6,330 nucleotides of DNA from JADJQU01 sp035490315 (GTDB taxonomy: Bacteria; Planctomycetota; UBA1135; GCA-002686595): assembly GCA_035490315.1 (NCBI GenBank), contig DATHET010000252.1, positions 1 to 6,330 of the forward strand, in the 5' to 3' direction. Made by a program: the position numbers and the translations under genes. Position 1 is the stretch's first letter, and every line of letters begins with the position of its first letter. Below, piece by piece: positions 1-4,958 of the stretch. Below the pieces are notes generated by a model. The model did not search any database, was not told where the DNA came from, and was given only the letters and a program-made list of their open reading frames with translations.

Positions 1-176
1 GCGCTGTCGAAAGCGATATGGCGCAGGTCAGCCGAGATCGACGAGTGGAAGCCCCCGAAGTTGGCCTGGACTCCGCCCGAATTCACGTCGACGCGCGTCG
101 TCGTCTGGCCCCAAGCGGATGCGCACAGGAGCAACGCCGCGCTTGCCGTAGAGCTGCCGAGGGGAAGTACTTTCAT
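1..176 (-). CDS. Exported beta-propeller (TolB/PD40-like) protein, N-terminal part only
   Basis: Reading the minus strand from the ATG at 174-176 gives 58 complete codons that stay open to the window edge, so the C-terminal bulk is missing. Residues 1-23 form a Sec-type signal peptide: MKVLPLG, then a hydrophobic stretch ASAALLLCASA, with likely cleavage near A21 or G23. The mature start reads TTTRVDVNSGGVQANFGG followed by SISADLRHIAFDS. This matches the opening of secreted WD40-like/PD40 beta-propellers, whose blades carry an 'S-x-D-G-r-y-v-a-F-x-S' motif. Such proteins act in the periplasm, on the surface or outside the cell, and their ligands are mostly unknown. A GGAAG lies 11 bases before the ATG, which is a weak ribosome site. 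The family call rests on one partial blade, so the export call is firmer than the propeller call. Confidence 0.55.
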   Translation of the reverse strand, partial: MKVLPLGSSTASAALLLCASAWGQTTTRVDVNSGGVQANFGGFHSSISADLRHIAFDS

Positions 177-510
177 GGACTCGGGGGCTTCCAGCAGGGG
201 CTGGGGTTGGAGGCTGACACGAAGGGCTGTTGAAGACCCTGAATAGCGTAGTGCGCATCGCTCGAGCTGTTGCTGAATTCGTGGCAGCGAGGGAGCACAT
301 GCCGCACTCTTGCCAGTGTGTCATCCAATGCGACCGGAGCACGTCGAGGGCGAAATCAACCGACCGACTCGCGAGCGTCGGTTACGGACAATTCTCTGCG
401 GGGCCAGACCCCTCGGTTTCCGGCCATCCTGCTGGGATGACAGGAATCAGGATGCTCCTGCAATGCGGGGCCTGCATCCACCGGCAAAGCCCAGATCAGG
501 CTTCCGGACC
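177..510. other. 334-bp non-coding stretch with small palindromes
   Basis: I see no convincing gene here. Open frames across it run antisense into the flanking genes and resemble no family. It is downstream of the FRP-like gene and upstream of the propeller gene, so it should hold the end of one transcript and the promoter of the other. Three small inverted repeats are visible: AACCGAC/GTCGGTT at 358-383, GGGG-CCAGA-CCCC at 400-412, and CATCCTG/CAGGATG at 425-454. None is followed by a clear T-run on the minus strand, so none is a textbook intrinsic terminator. Confidence 0.5.
400..412. repeat. Short REP-like palindrome GGGGCCAGACCCC
   Basis: Four G and four C flank a 5-base loop. On the minus strand it reads GGGGTCTGGCCCC. 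Short palindromes of this GGGGTC-type are often dispersed in intergenic regions of proteobacteria as REP-like elements. Only one copy is visible here, so membership in a repeat family is inference. Confidence 0.25.
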
Positions 511-849
511 CTACTTCCCGCTATTCTCCAGGATGTCAGCAAGCGCCTGGATCGAGCGGAGCTTTTCTTCCGCAAGGCCGTCGAGCTCCTTCACTTCGAT
601 GCGCTTCTCTCGCAACAGGATCCCGAACACCCAAGTGAGCTGCGAGTAGCGGAAGTCGTACTTCGAATCGAACTGCTTTCGCGTCCGGGTCAAATGGTGC
701 TCCACTGCCCAGATGTCCGCAGGCGTCCTGGCGTTCGCTGCCCGCTCCTTGAAGTCCGCCATGATCTCCGCGAGCTCGCGGTCGACAGCTGACCTGTAAA
801 CTCGCTGCGCGATCTTCTTCTCGGAGGAGGACCAGTGCGAATTCGTCAT
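511..849 (-). CDS. Fluorescence recovery protein (FRP)-like small helical protein
   Basis: The 112-residue, mostly helical product resembles cyanobacterial FRP (Synechocystis slr1964, about 109 aa), which dimerises, binds active orange carotenoid protein (OCP) and speeds its return to the resting state. Shared pattern in order: W-S-x-x-E near residues 6-10, REL-x-x-I at 24-29, D-I-W at 45-47, R57, F-D-x-KYD-x-R-x-S at 60-69, VFG at 74-76, LLREK at 78-82, then EL-x-GL-x-x-KL-x-x-I. From memory, the FRP residues important for OCP are W50, H53, D54 and R60; here W47 and R57 are kept but the H and D positions are E50 and H51. I chose the ATG at 849 over a TTG at 885 because it has GAGG 8 bases upstream and starts where the family does. 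No OCP-like or carotenoid gene is visible nearby, so the partner is unknown. It is divergent from the hydrolase gene. Confidence 0.72.
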   Translation of the reverse strand: MTNSHWSSSEKKIAQRVYRSAVDRELAEIMADFKERAANARTPADIWAVEHHLTRTRKQFDSKYDFRYSQLTWVFGILLREKRIEVKELDGLAEEKLRSIQALADILENSGK

Positions 850-857
850 GATTGGAG

Positions 858-861
858 CCTC
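858..861 (-). promoter_or_regulatory. Ribosome binding site of the FRP-like gene
   Basis: On the minus strand GAGG sits 8 bases before the ATG at 849. It decides this start over the upstream TTG at 885, which has no comparable site. Confidence 0.6.
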
Positions 862-990
862 AGCATTGAAACCAACATCAATCAACCGCGGCCATTCAGC
901 TCGCGCGAGGCATCACCTCGGCCGGGCTCGGAGGCCTGAGAATCTTTGCCGTTTCCAGAGCTCCTCGAGGCCAAGTAGGCTAGCAGGCAG

Positions 991-1890
991 GTGAGGAAAC
1001 GCACGATCGTGGCTGGCGCGTCCGTCGCAGTGATTGCGCTGGGCGTGCTGGGATTTCATCCGACTCGGCCGCTCTACATGCGCCAACGATCGCTCGAAGT
1101 CATCGCGCCCGACGGCGTGGTCCTGAGCGCGACGCTGTCGTTGCCGCGCTGGAGCCGCGGCGCAGTGCCCGGATTCGTGATGGTCCACGGCTCCGGTCCG
1201 CTGGCACGCGAACACCTTCGCGGTGACATCCGTCACCTCGTGTGGGAGGGCTTCGGTGTGCTGTCCTACGACAAACGCGGAGTCGGCCAGTCGGGAGGGG
1301 AGTATCCCCGGTCCGGGGCCGGTGAGGCCGAGCGCACGCTTCGTCTGCTCGCAGGCGACGCGGCAGCTGCGTTCCGACGCATGGTAGCGGAGCGGGAGAT
1401 CGATGCGTCCGCAGCGGGATTCTTCGGCGCGAGCCAGGCGGGCTGGATCATTCCGCTCGCGGGAGAGATTCCCGATACGAAGCCGTGCTTCCAGGTGATC
1501 CTCTCGGGGCCCGCTGTTTCAACGGGACTGGAACAGTTCTACAGCGGCATGACGGGCGACGGGAATCGGCTGCCCGCAGTGACCGATCCGAAGGAAATCG
1601 AAGAGAGCTTGAAGCTGTTCGACGGCGAACCGGGGTACGACCCGCGACCTGTTCTTGCGGCCACGAAAGTTCCGACGCTGTGGCTCCTCGGAGATCTTGA
1701 CCAGAGTGTGCCGACCTTGGCGACCGTACGCGTGCTCGAATCGCTATCGTGCGATGCCAGGGGACGTCATGAAGTGATCCGATATCCCGAGACCGGTCAC
1801 GATCTCCGTGATGTGCATTCCGGGCAATCTGCGCCCGTTTGGGACGACATGAATTTCTGGTTGCGAAAAACCGGGATGATCACGGACTGA
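991..1890 (+). CDS. Alpha/beta hydrolase with N-terminal signal or anchor segment
   Basis: The 299-aa protein is a serine hydrolase of the dienelactone hydrolase/BAAT-like alpha/beta group (COG1073 type). Residues 1-4 are basic (MRKR) and 5-22 hydrophobic, so it is probably exported or inner-membrane anchored with the catalytic domain outside. Visible fold signatures: oxyanion-side HGSGP at 66-70, SYDKRGVGQSGG at 92-103, nucleophile elbow G-A-S148-Q-A-G, acid candidates D235 or D237 in LLGDLDQSVP, and H270 in PETGHDL. The whole catalytic set is present, so an active esterase or peptidase-like enzyme is likely; the substrate cannot be told. The start is GTG at 991 because an in-frame TAG lies at 976-978 and the next start (M30) would delete the hydrophobic segment. 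No good Shine-Dalgarno site precedes it; a TAGGCT at 976-981 would be a weak -10 close to the start. It converges on the double DUF1801 gene, 50 bp away. Confidence 0.85.
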   Translation: MRKRTIVAGASVAVIALGVLGFHPTRPLYMRQRSLEVIAPDGVVLSATLSLPRWSRGAVPGFVMVHGSGPLAREHLRGDIRHLVWEGFGVLSYDKRGVGQSGGEYPRSGAGEAERTLRLLAGDAAAAFRRMVAEREIDASAAGFFGASQAGWIIPLAGEIPDTKPCFQVILSGPAVSTGLEQFYSGMTGDGNRLPAVTDPKEIEESLKLFDGEPGYDPRPVLAATKVPTLWLLGDLDQSVPTLATVRVLESLSCDARGRHEVIRYPETGHDLRDVHSGQSAPVWDDMNFWLRKTGMITD

Positions 1891-1940
1891 GCAGCGCTCT
1901 TTCGCGGCAGGTTCTTAGTCGGTGTGATGAAGAAGGATCC

Positions 1941-2837
1941 TCAGGACGCTCGTCCCGGAACCCAGCCGGGCAACGCGGCAGCCTGCTTCACCCAGGCAGC
2001 CATTTGCGCTTCGTCGAGCTCGTCATCCTCGTGGATGTCGAGGTAGCGCGTGCCCTTGACCTTGCTGGCTCCAGGTGGAAGCGGCCGCAGCGACGCGCCG
2101 CGGAAGAAGGCCACTTTCACGTATCTCGAGTACGTGTGGAAGCTCAGGAACCAACCCTGATCCTCGATGCCGTAGAACGGCGAGTTCCACTTCACCGCCT
2201 TGCGCACCTCGGGCACGCTCCGCGCGATGAGCGCGTCGAGGCGCTTCCCCCGGTCGCGCTTCCAGCCCGGCATCGCGGCGATGTACGCCTGCACGGGCGC
2301 GTCGCCGTCCGCCATCGCGATTTGCGGGTTGCCGCCGGATAAGAGGACGACGGTCTTTGGCTTCCGCTTCTTCGTCGGCCTGGCCTCTTTCGCATCGGGC
2401 TTGGCCTTCGCCTTGGCCCTCCCCGAAGACTTGGGGCTGGCGACCGACTTGCCTTGCGGACCATTCTGAGCCACAGCGGCCTTCACGAGCGCCTTGAACG
2501 CGGCCGTGTCGATCTTCTCGCCTTCGTGGATGTCGATCGCTCTTCGCGTGTTGCCCTCCAAGCTGGAATTGAAGAGGCGCGACGGGTCGGGAACTTTGGC
2601 TCCCTGAGCGAAGGTGAGCTTCACCGCCTTCTTGTAGGTTTCCCCGGTGCAGATGATCCCGTCGTGCGACCAGACTGGAGTGCCCCACTTCCACTCTTCG
2701 ACGACGTCAGGGTCAGCCTGCTTGATGAGTGCGCGAACATCGGAGAGCGTCTTGCCTCTCCAGTCGTCCAATAGCTTGATCCTCTCGTCGATCAGCCGAG
2801 AGGGAGATTCGCCTATGGTGGTCGTGCTCTTTTTCAT
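1941..2837 (-). CDS. Two-domain DUF1801 (YdhG-like) fusion protein
   Basis: This 298-aa protein has two DUF1801 domains (PF08818; COG5646/COG5649) joined by a basic, Ala/Lys-rich linker at about 129-161. The halves share the family landmarks. In the first these are EWKWGTPVW (48-56), YKKAVKLTFAQGA (68-80) and RRAIDIHEGEKID (98-110); in the second, KAVKWNSPFY (213-222), YSRYVKVAFFRGA (236-248) and RYLDIHEDDELD (264-275). DUF1801 proteins are usually single-domain (about 110-150 aa) and their biochemical role is not established; the fold may bind a small ligand or partner. The second half, including its GWFLSFH segment, looks like the COG5649 subgroup and the first like the 'WSHDGIICTGETYK' subgroup, so this seems a fusion of two subfamilies rather than a recent duplication. 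ATG at 2837 has GAGGTG 8 bases upstream. The protein is probably cytoplasmic, with no signal or membrane segment. It may be co-transcribed with the mini-ORF upstream. Confidence 0.88.
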   Translation of the reverse strand: MKKSTTTIGESPSRLIDERIKLLDDWRGKTLSDVRALIKQADPDVVEEWKWGTPVWSHDGIICTGETYKKAVKLTFAQGAKVPDPSRLFNSSLEGNTRRAIDIHEGEKIDTAAFKALVKAAVAQNGPQGKSVASPKSSGRAKAKAKPDAKEARPTKKRKPKTVVLLSGGNPQIAMADGDAPVQAYIAAMPGWKRDRGKRLDALIARSVPEVRKAVKWNSPFYGIEDQGWFLSFHTYSRYVKVAFFRGASLRPLPPGASKVKGTRYLDIHEDDELDEAQMAAWVKQAAALPGWVPGRAS

Positions 2838-2845
2838 GATGTGTG

Positions 2846-2851
2846 CACCTC
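2846..2851 (-). promoter_or_regulatory. Ribosome binding site of the double DUF1801 gene
   Basis: GAGGTG on the minus strand lies 8 bases before the ATG at 2837. The TGA stop of the upstream 41-codon mini-ORF (2850-2852) overlaps this site, an arrangement that would allow translational coupling if the mini-ORF is translated. Confidence 0.6.
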
Positions 2852-2975
2852 ATTCAGCGGTGGTTCGATCTCCAGGATGTCGCCCGCCGCGCCACCTGTT
2901 GGCCTGGGGCGGGACGAACAAATACATACCGCTGAGCCATAGCAAGGCAAGCGGAAGCAACGGCACGCAGGTCAC
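2850..2975 (-). CDS. Possible 41-aa membrane mini-protein upstream of DUF1801
   Basis: From a GTG at 2973-2975 the minus strand reads 41 codons to TGA. The product starts MTCVPLLPLALLWLSGMYLF, a hydrophobic span (about 4-22), followed by VPPQANRWRGGRHPGD and a hydrophilic tail rich in Arg. That is the layout of a single-pass small protein with a positively charged cytoplasmic end. Against it, an in-frame TGA lies directly before the GTG, and the nearest ribosome site (GAGGA) is about 13 bases upstream, which is long. I recognise no family. It could be a real small protein, a leader ORF coupled to the DUF1801 gene, or the decayed end of a larger membrane gene. Confidence 0.35.
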   Translation of the reverse strand: MTCVPLLPLALLWLSGMYLFVPPQANRWRGGRHPGDRTTAE

Positions 2976-3052
2976 TCACACGAGCGGTTCCTCGCGTGCG
3001 ACGGTAATGAAAGCGGTGATGATGCATCTTGGACTCGACGCTCTCGAGCGAC

Positions 3053-3493
3053 TCACGGAATCCTCGCGAGCAGGTCGACGAGCTTCCCGCCCATCAGGTT
3101 CCAGCCGTAGCGTGCGCCGCCGAAATTCTGCTTCTGATGCGGCTTGAAGCCCGACTGCACGAGGGAAAGCCGGGTGCCCGACGCCGTGGGCGCGAGCGTG
3201 AATGTCACGACGGTGTCGATGTCGCCGACGACCCAGGTCCAGCTGAGCTTCCTCTGCGCTTCGATCTCGCGGAAGCGGCAATTCACGATGCCGTCCCAGC
3301 CGGGCTGCGGCTGAGCCTTGAACGTGAAGGCCGCACCCGGCTCGAGCTCGAAACCGACGACGGGCAAGAGCCACTCCGTGAGCAGCACGGGGTCGGTGAG
3401 CGCGCGCCACACTTTCTGGGGCGGATGCTGCAGATCGAATTCGAATGCGATCGATTCGCTTTGAGAGCGTGCGGTCTTGTCGGCGGCACTCAT
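3053..3493 (-). CDS. SRPBCC/AHSA1-type START-fold protein
   Basis: The 146-aa product belongs to the SRPBCC superfamily, AHSA1-like (COG3832). Landmarks: the opening strand SIAFEFDLQHPPQKVWRALT at 14-33, DPVLLTEWLLP at 34-44, the central strands FTFKAQPQPGWDG and VNCRFREIEAQRKLSWTW (70-87), TVVTFTLAPTASGTRLSLVQSGF (94-116), and the C-terminal helix GWNLMGGKLVDLLARIP. These proteins form a deep hydrophobic cavity for a small ligand, and this subgroup is commonly encoded directly after an ArsR regulator, as here. Its ATG at 3493 overlaps the ArsR stop (ATGA), so the two are one transcript with coupled translation. A longer open frame extends upstream to 3829 but only as an antiparallel-free shadow of arsR. 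The cytoplasmic ligand or partner is not readable from sequence. Confidence 0.9.
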   Translation of the reverse strand: MSAADKTARSQSESIAFEFDLQHPPQKVWRALTDPVLLTEWLLPVVGFELEPGAAFTFKAQPQPGWDGIVNCRFREIEAQRKLSWTWVVGDIDTVVTFTLAPTASGTRLSLVQSGFKPHQKQNFGGARYGWNLMGGKLVDLLARIP

Positions 3494-3819
3494 CGGTCCA
3501 TTTTCTCCAGCAGTTTTTCGAGGCGATCGACGTGCTGCGTCCAGAAGGCGCGGTAGTGCGCGATCCAGTCGATGAGCGGCTTCATCCCGCGCGGCTCGAC
3601 ACGGTAGTAGACACAGCGGCCCTCGCGCCGGCCGTTCACCAGGCCGGCGTCTTTCAAAGTCGCGAGGTGCTGCGAGACCGCCGGCTGCGAGATGTCGAAG
3701 CGGGCCGTGAGGTCCTTCACTGCCGCTTCGCCGCGCGTGAGCGACACGAAGATCGCCCGGCGACTGGGGTCGGCCAGCGCCTGGAAGATCCGGTCCTCGA
3801 TTGCGGCTACGCTTTGCAC
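3490..3819 (-). CDS. ArsR-family winged-helix repressor
   Basis: The 109-aa protein is a full-length ArsR/SmtB-type regulator. The N-terminal helix reads IFQALADPSRRAIF (11-24), a family hallmark. The helix-turn-helix is at about 35-61 with the recognition helix SQPAVSQHLATLK, and the wing is GRREGRCVYYRVEP (63-76). The ELCVCDL-type metal site of arsenic/zinc sensors is absent; only C69 is present. It is therefore of the non-metal type that pairs with SRPBCC genes rather than an arsenic sensor. The GTG start at 3819 is supported by the promoter geometry: no Shine-Dalgarno site lies upstream, and the predicted transcription start falls on the GTG itself. It likely represses its own operon through the palindrome at 3827-3846. 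The 4-base overlap with the SRPBCC gene suggests coupled translation. The effector is unknown. Confidence 0.92.
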   Translation of the reverse strand: MQSVAAIEDRIFQALADPSRRAIFVSLTRGEAAVKDLTARFDISQPAVSQHLATLKDAGLVNGRREGRCVYYRVEPRGMKPLIDWIAHYRAFWTQHVDRLEKLLEKMDR

Positions 3820-3825
3820 GCCTAA

Positions 3826-3854
3826 ACAATAAGTGGCGGCTTATTGGTTGTCAA
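3826..3854 (-). promoter_or_regulatory. Promoter of the ArsR-SRPBCC operon, predicted leaderless
   Basis: On the minus strand the -35 is TTGACA (3849-3854, perfect consensus), the spacer is exactly 17 bases, and the -10 is TATTGT (3826-3831). Counting seven bases on from the -10 puts the transcription start at 3819, the first base of the GTG start codon. The lack of any ribosome site agrees with a leaderless mRNA. Confidence 0.7.
3827..3846. promoter_or_regulatory. Palindromic operator, probably for the ArsR repressor
   Basis: The sequence CAATAAG-TGGCGG-CTTATTG is a perfect inverted repeat with 7-base arms and a 6-base centre. It occupies most of the promoter spacer and part of the -10 element. 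Binding there would block RNA polymerase, which is the usual autorepression mode of ArsR proteins. It also lies in the divergent region facing the VOC gene, but 125 bp from that start. Confidence 0.7.
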
Positions 3855-3933
3855 GCCGGTTTTTCGGGGGCCGAGATCGGGGGAACTGCGGAGGACCGCG
3901 AACGCACCAGTCGCGCCATCACGAAACGCGCGG

Positions 3934-3967
3934 CTTCAAGCTTCGGCGTTCGAGACCTAGCTTGAAG
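3934..3967 (+). promoter_or_regulatory. Inverted repeat just before the first VOC start codon
   Basis: CTTCAAGCT (3934-3942) and AGCTTGAAG (3959-3967) are perfect 9-base arms around a 16-base loop. The right arm ends 4 bases before the ATG at 3972 and contains the only purine-rich ribosome-site-like bases (GAAG). As RNA this hairpin could hide that site; as DNA it could be an operator. The sequence alone does not decide between them. Confidence 0.4.
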
Positions 3968-3971
3968 AAGC

Positions 3972-4493
3972 ATGAAGAACGCGATCTCTCGAAGGATGCT
4001 CGAACGAGCCCTGTGGTGCGCGTGCGTGGGGACGCTCGCGGGCTGCACGGCAACGAACGGAGGCCCGGCCATGAGCGAATCACGCAGTGCGCAGTCGTCC
4101 ATCTACACACCCGATCCGAGCGCGGCGGTGGTTCGCTACCAGGTCCAGGACGTGGACCGTGCCGTGGCGTTCTACACCGAGCGTCTTGGGTTCCAGGTGA
4201 AGCAGAGGTCAGGACCGATCCTTGCGACGGTCTCGCGCGGCGACCTCAACTTGCTGCTGAGCGGCCCGAACGCCTCGGGCTCGCGTCCGCTGCCCGACGG
4301 TCGCCGCCAGGAACCTGGCGGATGGAACCGGATCGTCCTGTACGTCGACAGTCTCGAGACCACGATCGCCGCGCTCGAGGCCGCGGGCTCCCGATTCCGC
4401 AACAAGATCGAGGAGGGCCCCGGTGGCAAGCAGATCCAGGTCGAGGATCTCGATGGCAACCCCATCGAGCTTCACGAAGCCCCGCGGAAGTAA
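3972..4493 (+). CDS. VOC (glyoxalase/bleomycin-resistance fold) protein, possible lipoprotein
   Basis: The 173-aa product carries one VOC domain at about 53-168: RYQVQDVDRAVAFYTERLGF (55-74), DLNLLLSGP (91-99), WNRIVLYVDSLE (118-129) and VEDLDGNPIELHE (157-169). Metal-binding VOC enzymes usually have His or Glu at the start of both beta-alpha modules and Glu near the end. Here R55 and N119/R120 stand at the first sites and only the terminal E166 is kept, so classic metal-dependent glyoxalase I activity is doubtful. From the ATG at 3972 residues 1-25 form a lipoprotein signal with lipobox LAGC (C25). The in-frame ATG at 4071 (M34) would give a 140-aa cytoplasmic protein and has a much better ribosome site, GGAGG at 7 bases. 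I list the longer form because a complete lipoprotein signal is unlikely by chance, but the shorter form may be the main one. TAA at 4491-4493 lies one base before the long palindrome. Confidence 0.8.
   Translation: MKNAISRRMLERALWCACVGTLAGCTATNGGPAMSESRSAQSSIYTPDPSAAVVRYQVQDVDRAVAFYTERLGFQVKQRSGPILATVSRGDLNLLLSGPNASGSRPLPDGRRQEPGGWNRIVLYVDSLETTIAALEAAGSRFRNKIEEGPGGKQIQVEDLDGNPIELHEAPRK
4059..4063 (+). promoter_or_regulatory. Strong ribosome site inside the VOC reading frame
   Basis: GGAGG with a 7-base gap precedes the in-frame ATG at 4071. It is a better site than the one before the ATG at 3972, and it argues for an internal or alternative start yielding a protein without the lipoprotein signal. 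Confidence 0.55.
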
Positions 4494-4494
4494 T

Positions 4495-4597
4495 ACGGAG
4501 TCAGGTGAAATCGTCCTGAGTCGTGCGGGCATTCCGTGCACCGCGCAGCGGCGCGCCGAATGCCCGCACGACTCAGGACGATTTCACCTGACTCCGT
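4495..4597. repeat. 103-bp palindrome with 40-bp perfect arms (copy 1)
   Basis: Bases 4495-4534 are the exact reverse complement of 4558-4597. The 23-base centre continues the fold with a few mismatches and ends in CCGC-GCA-GCGG (4541-4551), so the whole unit is one symmetric hairpin centred on 4546. It sits between the convergent VOC and DUF1801 genes and could stop transcription from both sides, though no T-run follows. It encodes the last seven residues and stop of the DUF1801 gene. A diverged copy begins at 6269. It lacks the GTTRRRY/RYYYAAC core of integron attC sites, and no transposase is nearby. A dispersed non-autonomous palindromic repeat is the best description. Confidence 0.85.
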
Positions 4598-4944
4598 TCT
4601 CGAATCTGTTTCGCGCGGGCCTTCACGATCCTGGCAATCAGGGCGTAGGGGATGGGCTGATCGAGCGGAAATTTCAGATTGCCCTTGGGGCCCGCGTAGC
4701 GCGACACCGCTAGCTTCAGCTTGGCGTCCCCGCGAACGGGGGGAAAGAGACCGATGTGGTTCTTGAAGGCGGCGAAATAGACGAGGACGCCATCCTGGGC
4801 AAAGCACGGGATCCTGTAGCTGATCTTCTCCTGCGCGGCGGGTGCCGCCTTTCTCACGGTCGAGCGGATCTTTCGGAGCACGGCCCGAACCCCCGGCTCG
4901 AACGCCGCGATGTATTCATCGATCGTCGACGGCTTGACTTGCAT
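4573..4944 (-). CDS. Single-domain DUF1801 (YdhG-like) protein
   Basis: The 123-aa protein is a typical-length DUF1801 member (COG5646-like). Landmarks: TIDEYIAAFEPGVRAVLRKI at 7-26, AQEKISYRIPCFAQDGVLVYFAAFKNHIGLFP at 37-68 (the family's 'Y-x-x-P-x-F' and aromatic strands), and GNLKFPLDQPIPYALIARIVKAR at 88-110. It is distinct in sequence from both domains of the fusion at 1941-2837. ATG at 4944 follows the DUF998 stop by 14 bp, with a GAAG 8 bases upstream, so the two form an operon. The last seven residues (RSQVKSS) and the TGA come from the palindromic repeat, so the ancestral C-terminus was probably different; the domain itself is intact. A longer frame to 5178 only runs through the DUF998 gene. 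The biochemical role of the family is unknown. Confidence 0.88.
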   Translation of the reverse strand: MQVKPSTIDEYIAAFEPGVRAVLRKIRSTVRKAAPAAQEKISYRIPCFAQDGVLVYFAAFKNHIGLFPPVRGDAKLKLAVSRYAGPKGNLKFPLDQPIPYALIARIVKARAKQIRERSQVKSS

Positions 4945-4958
4945 GGCATGTGCTTCGA

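Noticed and set aside
230..792. Plus-strand open frames across the left non-coding stretch and the FRP-like gene
   Set aside because: They are antisense to the FRP-like gene, match no family pattern, and have no ribosome sites.
1891..1940. Bidirectional terminator between the convergent hydrolase and DUF1801 genes
   Set aside because: No stable inverted repeat followed by a T-run is visible in these 50 bases.
3490..3819. Arsenic or metal resistance operon
   Set aside because: The ArsR protein lacks the Cys-rich metal site, and no arsB, arsC or efflux gene accompanies it; the partner is an SRPBCC protein.
3053..3829. Single 258-aa protein fusing the upstream frame to the SRPBCC domain
   Set aside because: The part above 3493 is an out-of-frame reading of the arsR gene. 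The ATGA overlap and family length support the SRPBCC start at 3493.
4495..4597. Integron attC site or gene-cassette array (palindromes at gene ends, many small unrelated genes)
   Set aside because: The GTTRRRY and RYYYAAC core sites are missing, the arms are perfect rather than bulged, gene directions are mixed, and no integrase is present.
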